This document shows, piece by piece, positions 12,257 to 24,583 of a stretch of DNA of 64,000 nt. How positions within the stretch are numbered: position 1 is the stretch's first letter; every line of letters starts with the position of its first letter. This stretch comes from Procambarus clarkii. Lineage: Eukaryota > Arthropoda > Malacostraca > Decapoda > Cambaridae. Both the position numbers and the translations under genes were made by a program. The notes under the pieces were generated by a model. It ran no database searches, had not been told where the DNA came from, and saw nothing but the letters and a program-made list of their open reading frames with translations. Location of the stretch: NCBI RefSeq assembly GCF_040958095.1, contig NC_091165.1:28745378-28809377 (forward strand), read 5' to 3'.

Positions 12257-12299
12257 GTTGGCTGCCGCTGCTGCTGTGGTAGAGAGCGTTAGTCGCCGT

Positions 12300-12310
12300 C
12301 TCTTATATAC
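12300..12310 (-). promoter_or_regulatory. TATA box of hemocyanin gene 2
   Basis: Minus-strand GTATATAAGA about 45 bp before the ATG. The upstream GATA-type site is at 12355-12361. Confidence 0.85.
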
Positions 12311-13983
12311 CCCTCATCTGAGTCCAACTATCAGTTGTCCTATCTATTCTCGCAAGATAAGATGCACTTAGACAGCTCAAACCTCTACCAGTGTCTACCA
12401 GTGTCAGTGTAAACTTCTACAACTGTTGTCAAGAAGTGTATTAACTATTGAGATACAATCATAATTCTTGTCACATCTTTCCTAATCAAGTATAAATGAT
12501 TGAGAAGGACATTGCTTATATTCCTAATGAGGTGGCGGACGAGGTTTGTGTTCTGTTTTATGTTGTTAGAATTTATCAATATAACAAAGTTTAATTATTT
12601 TCATACACTGGATCTATCTTTCTGTTGTAACCATTAGTGTCATTACCAACGTTAAGTCCTTGTTACGGACGAGTTTTTTTTTTTAATTGGACCAGATACT
12701 GAAAAAGTTTACAAATTCATTGAATAAAAAAAACCGTTGTCTGTAATATTTTGATGCTATAGCGAGTAGGTCTTATATTGGACATAATCATTTCCTAAAA
12801 TAAGCTTACCTCAATTAGTGTTTAATTTTTAAATTTTTATCCACATTTTCAGATAAATCAATAATTTAAGTTTTTTTTAACACAAACAATTTCTCAGTTT
12901 AAAAATAGTTTTAAGAATGTCTGTATAGGTTTCATGGACTTGGACAAGGGAGTCTTCTAAGCACTATATTCAATCATAATTCGAATCACTGCTGAGTATG
13001 CAGCTTGAGCAAAAAAGAAGCTCGAGCTGAGAGAAAAAATATTTCAAAGATGTGCAACAGGACTCGTTTCCGAGTTGAGGAAAGAAGGAATATGGGAAAA
13101 TAAGGTAAAATGTGTCACAGAGATGTTAGTAAGAACTTCGTGAATGTTAAGAGTTGTAAAAATGTTGAACAATGTATGTGAGAATAAGTGTTGTAGCTAA
13201 CTTATAGGAAGCTGAGCGTGAAAGATATTTGGTTTGTGTCACACTCCATAATGTTTGTTTCACTATTTAGTTCCGACAACTTATTGGGAATGTTTGTCTG
13301 CAATAATTTATGCCATAATACTTGATCTGGTTGACCGTCATTAAAGATTATTGTGCTTTTTACAAACCCCACTGTTAGACATTCCTCTAGCGAGTCTAGC
13401 TTCAAGCGAGCTTAGCCTTTAGAAAGTCTAGCCTCTAGCGATTCCAGCCTCTTACAGGTTTAGCTTGTAGCGAGTCTAGAGTTAACTAGTCTGACCTCTA
13501 GGAAGTCTTGCGTCAACAATCTGGCTTCTAGCAAGTCTAGCTTCTAGCTAGTCTTCCGTCTAGCGAGTCTAACATTTAGCAAGTCTTGTCAGTCTTGACT
13601 TGCTCGTTTGGTCGGCGTTTGTTGGTCCACTACCATTTGCGTTCTCATTAAGGTGCTGTGAACCTCAGCACCGATAATTACTCCTTTTCTTTCAGTGTAG
13701 AAACGTCTACACACTTGGTGTAAGGCACTCTGTAATTACTCCTTGCCACCTCCAACCACTTACACTCAAGATTTCCTCCCAGTTCTCACCCAATAAAATT
13801 ACGGACAAGCGCTGAACTTAGCTTCCATGTCATGGCCAAATTTCTTCTCATTTGAAGAGGTGAATTTGTACAGTATTGAACTTTTCCTAACCACTGTCAC
13901 TTGTCACCACCGTAATTCAGTTCATTCTTCTCTTGGGAGTTTACTAACATGATATGAAATGTAATTAACATAATGAGTCATTC

Positions 13984-14300
13984 CTTTAGATTAATAATAA
14001 TAATAATTTATTGTACTCCAGGACAGGCAGCCAGTGTATATGTACTTGTTAGGCTAATATCGAGATCCCCCTCTCCCCTGTGGTCGAATTACTGACCCTT
14101 CCCCCAGGATGTAACACCTCAACAATCTAACTTTACTCCTGGGTATCTATTTACTGCTTCAGAGGCATTAGGTAATAGGAATCTCTCCCAAACTGTTTCT
14201 GTCCCGCCCGGGATTCGAACTTGGAATTCCCGATTGTGAACACGAAGGAGCCCGAAAGTAACACCGAGAACGGGCTTTGCCCTTCCTCACTGACCAGCTG
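13984..14300 (-). mobile_element. tRNA-derived SINE, spacer copy 2
   Basis: Same SINE, orientation and place as in spacer 1, with a minus-strand head containing GTTCGAATCCCGGGCGGG. It reached this place by duplication of the unit, not by a fresh insertion. Confidence 0.8.
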
Positions 14301-15511
14301 TCAACTCGTGTCTGAGTTGATTTTAAATTGTTGACGTTGAAGGCTTAGTTGAAGCCCAGCCTTCAGTCTCAGAATGCTTCCCCTTTGAATTTCTAGACAT
14401 CCCAGTATTTGTGGAGTCCTGTTCTCTTGTCTCAGATGACCAAGACTTCAACGACGTTCTCTCCTCCAAGTCTTACAACTCCTTGACCATCTGTAGCTCG
14501 TTAGCTGGTCTTAGGGCATTTATTTGGGGATACTTTGACATGATTAATTTCTTACATATCTTTAAATATATTTTTACTTATATATTAAAATCAGTTTATT
14601 TTCCAAAATCGTTTAAAAATGTTTAAGCACTGTATTCTGGTTTATATTAAATCGAAACACTTTATTCGTGTTGTTCAGTGTATTAAACACTATGTTCGTA
14701 ATTTTCAGTGTTTAAAACATCTTCCTTTTTTATCATTATTTAACACAGATATTTATAATTAAGCATCGGAAACACACACGAAGGTTACAGGTTCCTTACA
14801 GAATCCAATTATGACGTACCATTTATCTAATGTAGTTAAATCGTTCGAATTATTCATATATGGTTAATGAATATGATCCCTGTAGTGTAAAAATATATCA
14901 ATCTTGAGTGGCAAACGGATAACATTTCTCTCTGACGAATGTTTACCAGCATAAATTGAACCATATAATAAACCTTCCTTCCAAAATTATAGAACTTAAA
15001 GGAACTATTGGTCAAATGTCGAAAAATAAACTTTTGTACCAAAATTGTTCATATTTTATACTATTGGAATACTCTTAATGTTATATTAGAAAGTGGAAGA
15101 GTAACTTTACAACCTAACCTCTCCTAATCAAGAATAACCAAGCCTAGGCCCAGTGTAAATACATGTTGGCCATCTTAGGCCTTCATTTATTTGCTATACT
15201 TTGCTTGGAATAGTTTATATTTGATTGCTGCCACCTTTTGCGGGCCTTCTTAAAAATTAATAGCACTCAATATAGGAGTTTTTGGGTGCATCTCTCCGTT
15301 TTTTTACATTCGACCAATAGTTGCAGTAAGTACTATTTTTGTGCGTTTCAGGTTAATTTATTTGATTTCTAAGTAATTAGTATTTACTACTATACCACAC
15401 TTCACTAAAGCATATTTATGTGTCAACGAATTAAGATGTTATGATGTACAGAGCTTGTACTTGCTGTGTAATGAAGGTATAAATATGAAGCTTTAAAATA
15501 ATTAAACCATC

Positions 15512-15517
15512 TTTATT
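15512..15517 (-). terminator. Polyadenylation signal of hemocyanin gene 3
   Basis: AATAAA on the minus strand, about 115 bp beyond the stop codon of gene 3. Confidence 0.75.
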
Positions 15518-15630
15518 GTTGGTTTACAAACATTGGTATAAATGTCAAGTCGTTTTTCGGGAAATGAGAATTTCTCTATGGCAAATATTTATCATGATGA
15601 AATAGATTCCAGGAAGCCAATGAAAGTTGA

Positions 15631-17815
15631 TTAGTGATGGAAAATCTTGACGACCTGGCCATGCTGGTTTTGCACCTTGAAGACTCGGAGGTCAGGAATG
15701 GGACGGTCGAAGGGGAAGCCCATAGGACGTTTGTCAGGGTACTTCTGTCCGTGAATACCGCAGTAACTATGGGTGCTGCCATGGTCGTTAACAGTCAGGT
15801 CATCTTGGACACCATCATCTCCGCTGGTAATGATAACGTCGAGCCAGAAGTCCATGCCCTGTTCCCTGCCCTTGGGCAGCAGCAGCCTCTGTGGGTGACC
15901 ACAGCTGCGACTCTCCTTGTGAGGCAGCTCAGCGCCGTTGGCCACAGCCTCGTCAGCGTCGTGGATCAGTTGAGGGAAGGACACGCGGTCAGGGATGGCC
16001 ACAGACGACTCGGAGGACTTGCGCTTGATTTCGTTGTCTCCCGCATGCACTGCAATATGGTAACATTGGTATTAAGAAGAAATATATACAATTTATTATT
16101 ATATTAATTTTATATATACAAATGTACATATTATGTAAGATAGAATGGGTTGTTGCATGAAGAGTAGAGGAAAAAGAGAACTTCATGAAAACACCGTTAA
16201 CATTATAAAATAAGATAAAGTTAAAACGAATTTAGTGCCAGTAAAACTCACCTTCAGTCCAGAAGGTGTCGAGCAAGATGGCTCCCCAGCGGGACTCATC
16301 GATGTCGAGGGTAATGTGGTTCTCATCCTGCTTGGGGCTGATGTAGACGCGAACGGTGACTTTGTCGTCGTGCTCGGCCTGGGCGTGAATATTGAGGGAG
16401 AATGGCTTGTGGTTCAGGCGGGATATGTGGGTTTTGACGGAAACTTCGTTAACGTTCTCTGTTGAGTCAAGAGCATTACTCAGGTCAAACTCAAAGTCTT
16501 CGAAGAAAGTAGAGAGTTCACTGACTTCAACACCAGTGATCTTAACATTGCTGTAGAGTAAATCTTCCGCAGTGTAAGGTGGCAAGCTGTCCTTGTGCTC
16601 CTTGAAGATATTATCCATGTATTTGTGGAGTCGGAAGAATGCGGGGTCGCGGGTTGCAGTCTCGAAGTGTTCCATGACTCCTGGGGGCATGTTGAACTTG
16701 CGTTTGGGGTCAGACTGGGCACCCAAGATGCGATGAGCTTGGTTATGTAGAGCGCCATAGTAAGCAGCATTGGTGGTATAGGTGGAAGACTCGATGATGT
16801 CACCCAAGATATCAATACCATGTTCGTTGTTAATGTCAGTTTTTGTGCCATCGGCGTTGATGATGTACCCGTGAGAAATGGCATCACGGATTCGACTTTC
16901 CAGCTCCTTCAAGTCACGAATACGAGCTACGCCTACAACATCCTCGAATTCCTTGTTGTCAGGACGAGCGGGGAACTCTCCGCCATATTTGTAAGTTGTG
17001 TGGGGAGCAAATCCATCTCTAATTGGGTGGTCCCAGTAAAGTTCGTCGACTGTAGGCAGGAAATTAGAAAGACGCTCAGCGTCGTACCTGGCTGTTAGCT
17101 GATGATGAGCCCAGAAGAAGAGCTCTCCCTTGCGGTCGATCTTAGCTCCATCCCACCAGAAGGGGAAGTCCATATGCCAGTGGACGTGGTGAGAGTTGAG
17201 GCCAACATCCTCACCGAAGTAGGCCACACGCTGTTCGCGGTTCTTTTTGCTACCAGTAAATTCCATCTTAAAGTTGCCTGGTGTTTGTGTCATCTTAGCA
17301 GTATAAGCTTTGTCGATGACCTCAGAGTTTGTGAACAAATGGGGCGTGACCTCGTAGAGAGGTGGCAAGACCACATGAGGTGTTAGCTCAGAGTGGGTCA
17401 CAGCCACATACAGAGCATAAACAAACTCTCCTTCGTTCACGTGCTCACGGAAGTAAGCAGCATTGTTCTTGAAGGCTTCAAAGTCTGCACTGTGCAGCAA
17501 AACATCGACAAGCAAGAGGGCTTCCTCACGCTGACGGTCGTTGAAGAGGGAGAACCAGTGATGCTGCTCGAGCAAGCGGTTTTCATCCAGCTCATCCGTA
17601 AGGTGCTTTATGGCTGCGCCACCATCAGTACTCCTGTCAGTGTGGTCTCTTGGGTTCCATGTTTCTGCTGCCTCTTTCAGGTCTGTGAAACCTGACTGGA
17701 TGTGGCTGGTGACCTTGTAGAGCAGACGGTTGATGGCCTGCTGCTGGTGGGCCACGTCTGTGTCAGCGGACACAATGGCCACCAGGAGCGCTGCTACAAG
17801 CACTGTCCACTGCAT
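15631..17815 (-). CDS. Hemocyanin subunit, gene 3 of the array
   Basis: Exon 1 is 17815-16252, the intron 16251-16050 (202 bp) and exon 2 is 16049-15631, giving 660 aa. The exon 2 protein is identical to that of genes 1, 2 and 4. Exon 1 differs from gene 1 at a handful of sites, among them Ile14 in the signal peptide, Thr73, Thr172, Thr255, Arg310 and Ser314. All six copper histidines are kept, so it should bind oxygen. Arg310 is shared with gene 5, a possible trace of conversion between subfamilies. Confidence 0.97.
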
Positions 17816-17859
17816 GTTGGCTGCCGCTGCTGCTGTGGTAGAGAGCGTTAGTCGCCGTC

Positions 17860-17870
17860 TCTTATATACC
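17860..17870 (-). promoter_or_regulatory. TATA box of hemocyanin gene 3
   Basis: Minus-strand GGTATATAAGA about 45 bp before the ATG. The GATA-type site is at 17914-17920. Confidence 0.85.
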
Positions 17871-19571
17871 CCACATCTGAGTCCAACTATCAGTTGTCCT
17901 ATCTATTCTCGCAAGATAAGATGCACTTAGACAACTCAAACCTCTTCCAGTGTCCTTGATTATTGTTTGTGTAACTTCTAGAACTGTAGTCAAGTAGTGT
18001 ATTAATTATTGAGATACAATCATAATTCGTGTCACATCTTTCTTAATTAAGTATAAATGATTGAGAAGGACATTGCTTATATTCCTAATGAGGTGGCGGA
18101 CGAGGTCTGTGTTCTGTTTTCTGTTGTTAGAATTTATCAATATAACAAAGTTTAATTATTTTCATACACTGGATCTATCTTTCTGTTGTAACCATTAGTG
18201 TCATTACCAACGTTAAGTCCTTGTTACGGACGAGTTTTTTTTTTAATTGGGCCAGATACTGAAAAAGTTTACAAATTCATTGAATAAAAAAACAGTTTTC
18301 TGTAATATTTTGATGCTATAGCGAGTAGGTCTTATATTGGACATAATCATTTCCTAAAATAAGCTTACCTTAATTAGTGTTTAATTTTTAAATTATTTAT
18401 CCACATTTTCAGATAAATCAATAATTAAATTTTTTTTAACACATACATTTTCTCAGTTTAAAAATAGTTTTAAGAACGTCTGTGTAATCTTCATGGACTT
18501 GGACAAGGAAGTCTTCTGAGTACTATATTCAGTCATAATTATAATCACTGCTGAGTATGCAGCTCGAGCTAAATAGAAGACGCTCGAGCTGAAAGAAAAA
18601 ATATTTCAAAGATATGCAACAAGACTCGTTCCGGAACTGAGGAAAGAAGGAACATGCTCGATTTGTGGCAAAAAGAGGGTAAAATGTGTCACAGAGATGT
18701 TAGTTAGAACTTCGAGAATGTTAAGAGTTAAAAGTGGAACAATATATGTTAAGAAGTGGTTGTAGCTAACTTATAGTAAGCTGAGCGTGAAAGATATTTG
18801 GTTTGTATCACACTCCATAATGTTTCTTTCACTATTTAGTTCCGACAACTTATTGAGAATGTTTGTCTAGAATAATTTATGCCATAACACTTGAACTGGT
18901 TGACCGTCATTAAAGATTATTGTGCTTTTTACAAACCCCACTGTTAGACATTCCTCTAGCGAGTCTAGCTTCAAGCGGGCTTAGCCTTTAGAGAGTCTAG
19001 CCTCTAGCGATTCCAGCCTCTAACAGGTTTAGCTTGTAGCGAGTCTAGAGTTAATTAGTCTGACCTCTAGGAGGTCTAGCGTCAACAATCTGGCTTCTAG
19101 CAAGTCTAGCTTCTAGCTAGTCTTCCGTCTAGCGAGTCTAACATTTAGCAAGTCTTGTCAGTCTTGACTTGCTCGTTTGGTCGGCGTTTGTTGGTCCACT
19201 ACCATTTGCGTTCTCATTAAGGTGCTGTGAACCTCAGCACCGATAATTACTCCTTTTCTTTCAGTGTAGAAACGTCTACACACTTGATGTAGCGAACGTC
19301 TTTGGTGTAAGGCATTCTGTAATTACTCCTTGCCACCTCCAACCACTCACACTCAAGATTTCCTCCCAGTTCTCACCCAATAAAATTACGGACAAGCGCT
19401 GAACGTAGCTTCCATGTCATGGTTAAGTTTCGCCTCATTGTGAGAGTTAAATTCGTACATCATTTAACTTTTCCTAACCACTGTCACTTGTCACCACCAT
19501 AATTTAGTTCATTCTTATCTTGGGAGTTTACTAGCATGATATGAAATATAATTAACATAATGAGTCATTCC

Positions 19572-19890
19572 TTTAGATTAATAATAATAATAATTTATTG
19601 TACTCCAGGTCAGGCAGCCAGTGTATATGTACTTGTTAGGCTAATATCGAGATCCCCCTCTCCCCTGTGGTCGAATTACTGACTCTTCTCCAGGATGGAA
19701 CACCACAACAATCTAACTTTACTCCTTGGTATCTATTTACTGCTTCAGAGGCATTAGGTAATAGGAAACTCTCCCAAACTGTTTCTGTCCCGCCCGGGAT
19801 TCGAACTTGGAATTCTAAATTGTGAACACGAAGGAACCCGAAAGTAACACCGAGAACGGGCTTTGCCGTTCCTCACTGACCAGCTATCAA
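19572..19890 (-). mobile_element. tRNA-derived SINE, spacer copy 3
   Basis: Same SINE at the matching place of the third spacer, minus strand. Its presence in all three spacers shows it predates the amplification of this block. Confidence 0.8.
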
Positions 19891-21080
19891 CTCGTGTCTG
19901 AGTTGACTTTAAATTGTTGACGTTGAAGGCTTAGTTGAAGCCCAGCCTTCAGTCTCAGAATGCTTCCCCTTTGAAGTTCTAGACATCCCAGTATTTATGG
20001 AGTCCTGTTCTCTTGTCTCAGATGACCAAGACTTCAACGACGTTCTCTCCTCTAAGTCTTACAACTCCTTGACCATCATCGTTCAGCTGGTCTTAGGGCA
20101 TTTATTTGGGGATACTTTGACTTGATTAATTTCTTACATATCTTTAACTATATTTTTACTCATATATTAAAATCAGTTTATTTTTTAAAATCGTTTAAAA
20201 ATGTTTAAGCACTGTATTCAGGTTTATATTAAATTGCAACACTTTATTCATGTTGTTCAGTGTATTAAACACTATGTTCGTAATTTTCAGTGTTTAAAAC
20301 ACCTTACTTTTTTTATCAATATTAAACACAGATATTTACAATTAAGCATCGAAAACACACAGTCACGAACATACAGGTTCCTTACAGAATCCGATTATGA
20401 CGTACTATTTATCTAATGTATTTAAATCGTTCGAATTATTCATATATGGTTAATGAATATGATCCCTGTACTGTAAAAATATATCAATCTTGAGAAGCAA
20501 ATGGATAACATTTCTCTTTGACGAAAGTTTACCAGCATAAATTGGACCATATAATAAACCTTCCCTCCAAAACTTAAAGGAACTATTGGTCAAATGTCCA
20601 AAAATAAACTTTTGTACCAAAATTGTTCATATTTTATACTATTGGAATACTCTTAATGTTACACTAGAAAGTGGAACAGTAACTTTACAACCTAACCTCT
20701 CCTAATCAAGAATAACCAATCTTAGGCCCAGTGTAAATACAAGTTGACCATCTTAGGCCTTTATTTATTTGCTATACTTTGCTTGGGATAGTTTATATTT
20801 GATTGCTGCATTGCGGGCCTTCTTAAAAATTAATAGCACACAATATGGGAGTTTTTGGGTACAACTCTCCGTTTTTTTACATTCGACCAATAGTTGCAGT
20901 AAGTACTATTTTTGTGCGTTTCAGGTTAATTTATTTGATTTCTAAGTAATTAGTATTTACTATTATAGCACACTTCACTAAAGCTTATTTATGTGTCAAC
21001 GAATTAGGATGTTATGATGTGCAGAGCTTGTCCTGTGTAATGAAGGTATAAATATGAAGCTTTAAAATAATTAAACCATC

Positions 21081-21086
21081 TTTATT
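21081..21086 (-). terminator. Polyadenylation signal of hemocyanin gene 4
   Basis: AATAAA on the minus strand, about 160 bp beyond the stop codon. The distance is longer than in genes 2 and 3 because of a short local insertion. Confidence 0.7.
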
Positions 21087-21244
21087 GTTGGTTTACAAAC
21101 ATTGGTATAACGTAAACATTTTAAGCATTTTAAACGTTTTTAAACATTTAGTATAAATGTCAATGAGTTTTCGGAAAATGAGAATCTCTCTATGGCAAAT
21201 ATATATCATGATGAAATAGATTCCAGGAAGCCAATGAAAGTTGA

Positions 21245-23429
21245 TTAGTGATGGAAAATCTTGACGACCTGTCCATGCTGGTTTTGCACCTTGAAGACTC
21301 GGAGGTCAGGAATGGGACGGTCGAAGGGGAAGCCCATAGGACGTTTGTCCGGGTACTTCTGTCCGTGAATACCGCAGTAACTATGGGTGCTGCCATGGTC
21401 GTTAACAGTCAGGTCATCTTGGACACCATCATCTCCGCTGGTAATGATAACGTCGAGCCAGAAGTCCATGCCCTGTTCCCTGCCCTTGGGCAGCAGCAGC
21501 CTCTGTGGGTGACCACAGCTGCGACTCTCCTTGTGAGGCAGCTCAGCACCGTTGGCCACAGCCTCGTCAGCGTCGTGGATCAGTTGAGGGAAGGACACGC
21601 GGTCAGGGATGGCCACAGACGACTCGGAGGACTTGCGCTTGATTTCGTTGTCTCCTGCATGCACTGCAATATGGTAACATTGGTATTAAGAAGAAATATA
21701 TACAATTTATTATTCTATTAAGTTTATGTATACAAATGTACATATTATGTAAGATAGAATGGGTTATTGCATGAAGAGTAAGGGAAAAAGAGAACTTCAT
21801 GAAAACACCGTTAACATTATAAAATAAGCTAAAGTTAAAATGAATTTGGTGTCAGTAAAACTCACCTTCAGTCCAGAAGGTGTCGAGCAAAATGGCTCCC
21901 CAGCGGGACTCGTCGATGTCGAGGGTAATGTGGTTCTCATCCTGCTTGGGGCTGATGTAGACGCGAACGGTGACTTTGTCGTCGTGCTCGGCCTGGGCGT
22001 GAATGTTGAGGGAGAATGGCTTGTGGTTCAGGCGGGATATGTGGGTTTTGACGGAAACTTCGTTAACGTTCTCTGTTGAGTCAAGAGCGTTACTCAGGTC
22101 AAACTGAAAGTCTTCGAAGAAAGTAGAGAGTTCACTGACTTCAACACCAGTGATCTTAACATTGCTGTAGAGTAAATCTTCCGTAGTGTAGGGTGGCAAG
22201 CTGTCCTTGTGCTCCTTGAAGATATTATCCATGTATTTGTGGAGTCGGAAGAATGCGGGGTCGCGGGTCGCAGTCTCGAAGTGTTCCATGACTCCTGGGG
22301 GCATGTTGAACTTGCGTTTGGGGTCAGACTGGGCACCCAAGACGCGATGAGCTTGGTTATGTAGAGCGCCATAGTAAGCAGCATTGGTGCTATAGGTGGA
22401 AGACTCGATGATGTCACCCAAGATATCAATACCATGTTCGTTGTTAATGTCAGTTTTTGTGCCATCGGCGTTGATGATGTACCCGTGAGCAATGGCATCA
22501 TGGATTCGACTTTCCAGCTCCTTCAAGTCACGAATACGAGCCACGCCTACAACATCCTCGAATTCCTTGTTGTCAGGACGAGCGGGGAACTCTCCGCCAT
22601 ATTTGTAAGTTGTGTGGGGGGCAAATCCATCTCTAATTGGGTGGTCCCAGTACAGTTCGTCGACTGCAGGCAGGAAGTTAGAAAGACGCTCAGCGTCGTA
22701 CCTGGCTGTTAGCTGATGATGAGCCCAGAAGAAGAGCTCTCCCTTGCGGTCGATCTTAGCTCCATCCCACCAGAAGGGGAAGTCCATATGCCAGTGGACG
22801 TGGTGAGAGTTGAGGCCAACATCCTCACCGAAGTAGGCCACACGCTGTTCGCGGTTCTTTTTGCTACCAGTAAATTCCATCTTAAAGTTGCCTGGTGTTT
22901 GTGTCATCTTAGCAGCATAAGCTTTGTCGATGACCTCAGAGTTTGTGAACAAATGGGGTGTGACCTCATAGAGAGGTGGCAAGACCACATGAGGTGTTAG
23001 CTCAGAGTGGGTCACAGCCACATACAGAGCATAAACAAACTCTCCTTCATTCATGTGCTCACGGAAGTAAGCAGCATTATTCTTGAAGGCTTCAAACTCT
23101 GTGCAGTGCAACAAGACATCGACAAGCAATAGGGCTTCCTCACGCTGACGGTCGTTGAAGAGGGAGAACCAGTGATGCTGCTCGAGCAAGCGGTTTTCCT
23201 CCAGCTCATCCATAAGGTGCGTTATGGCTGCGCCACCATCACTGCACTTTTCAGTGTGGTCTCTTGGGTTCCATGTTTCTGCTGCCTCTTTCAGGTCTGT
23301 GAAACCTGACTGGATGTGGCTGGTGACCTTGTAGAGCAGACGGTTGATGGCCTGCTGCTGGTGGGCCACGTCTGTGTCAGCGGACACAGTGGCCACCAGG
23401 AGCGCTGCTACAAGCACTGTCCACTGCAT
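21245..23429 (-). CDS. Hemocyanin subunit, gene 4, with two extra cysteines
   Basis: Exon 1 is 23429-21866, the intron 21865-21664 (202 bp) and exon 2 is 21663-21245, giving 660 aa with signal peptide and all six copper histidines. Changes cluster in the N-terminal domain. Residues 60-63 read EKCS instead of DRST, and Thr70, Glu77, then 109-111 (CTE instead of SAD) and Met126 follow. This adds Cys62 and Cys109, absent from the other five genes. Val363 is shared with gene 6 and Thr416 with genes 5 and 6. The distal 5' flank also resembles genes 5 and 6, while exon 2 is as in genes 1 to 3. The gene therefore looks recombinant. The extra cysteines might pair with each other or with another subunit; that is inference. 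Confidence 0.97.
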
Positions 23430-23473
23430 GTTGGCTGCCGCTGCTGCTGTGGTAGAGAGCGTTAGTCGCCGTC

Positions 23474-23484
23474 TCTTATATACC
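23474..23484 (-). promoter_or_regulatory. TATA box of hemocyanin gene 4
   Basis: Minus-strand GGTATATAAGA before the ATG. A GATA-type site lies at 23528-23534. Similarity to promoters 1 to 3 ends soon after the TATA box, near 23490. Confidence 0.85.
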
Positions 23485-23489
23485 CCACA

Positions 23490-24110
23490 GCTGAATCCAA
23501 CTAGTGGTAGTCGTACATCTTATTCTAAGATAAGACGCTCGTAGGTAATTCAAACAGTTATCAGTGACTCTGATCAGTAAGTGTTTGCCAAGTGCCTTCG
23601 ACTGTTGCCGTGTGATCTACTAAATAATGCATATAACAAACTTAGTAACTGTATAATTTATTTTTTCAAACTTTAAATGTGTATGGATTTAATTTCTGAT
23701 GTTTTTACGAAGGGAGTTAAACTCATTAAGATCGAGGGGCATCTTTTCGTCTTATTGTCAGGTTTTGCCACCAGTTGGTGTTACAAAAGTGATTCATGAA
23801 TACGCTCGAATAATTCTATTTTTTTGGATATAACAAGATCATTGAGTGATATGAATCTTTTTATTTCTCTATTATTTTATGTGCCAGAGCTGCTTTTCAG
23901 TTGGAAATAATCAACTGTGTGAGTTTTTTGTCCTCTTGTTTTTAAGCTGATCTGTCAAAATATGTAAAAGGGGATTTGAGTCACATGAAAATACGGTCTG
24001 TTTTCAGTGAGACATCCAATTATACGTTAAGTTGTGTATGTTATTACAATATACATTACAATCTTACATACATCATTAGAAACTTACATTACATTACTCT
24101 TTGAGGGATT
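23490..24110. repeat. Upstream flank of the gene 4, 5 and 6 type
   Basis: This AT-rich stretch aligns with 33000-33600 and 37260-37860, upstream of genes 5 and 6. Shared phrases include GGGGATTTGAGTCACATG and TGAGACATCCAATTATACG. It is unlike the spacers upstream of genes 1 to 3. Shared regulatory elements are possible but none is identified. Confidence 0.85.
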
Positions 24111-24278
24111 CATTTCAAACAAAAATATTCACATTTTATAAAAAACAAAAATAATAAGTACAATGATTATTTAATGGTAATGTCTTCTAGACATAATAAC
24201 ATAGGATATAACCCACACTTATGTATTTGTGCATTTTATGTACAGAAAAAACGACACATGCAAACTCATATATTCCGT

Positions 24279-24583
24279 GTAGGTTAGGTTCGGTTAGGAT
24301 AGGTTGGGTTAGGATAAGTTGTGTTAGGTCAGGTTGGGTAAAGTTACGTTAGGTAAGATTAGGTTATGCATTTTAAGAGTAAGTTAAGTTAGAGTGGTTA
24401 AGGGTGTTATGTTAGCCTGGATACAGTTAGGTTAAATTGGGTTAAGTTAGGTAGGGTTAAATTTGATTGGGTTAGGTTAGGTTTGATTGGGTTAGGTTAG
24501 GGTTAATTTTGTTTATTTGGGTTAGGGTTGATTTTGTTAGTTTAGGTTGTACATGTGTTAAATTCTTAGGTTAGCTCATGTGT
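24279..24583. repeat. Degenerate interstitial telomeric repeat (TTAGG type)
   Basis: A run of about 300 bp dominated by GGTTAGG, GGTTGGGTTAGG and GTTAGGTTAGG, all in the same orientation. TTAGG is the usual arthropod telomere repeat, including in decapods. The copies are substituted and broken by other bases, so the tract is old. Confidence 0.75.

Larger units (their letters stand above)
12311..15630. repeat. Intergenic spacer, copy 2
   Basis: Near copy of spacer 1. It carries the CTAGC minisatellite (about 13386-13595), the SINE (about 13984-14300) and the 3' flank of gene 3. Small length changes relative to copy 1 (for example near 13080 and 13720) show the copies are diverging slowly. No further gene is seen. 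Confidence 0.9.
17871..21244. repeat. Intergenic spacer, copy 3
   Basis: Third copy of the spacer and somewhat more diverged than the first two. It holds the CTAGC minisatellite (about 18952-19165), the SINE (about 19572-19890) and the 3' flank of gene 4. A short extra run of TTTAAACATTT-type repeats occurs near 21110-21150. No further gene is seen. Confidence 0.9.
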
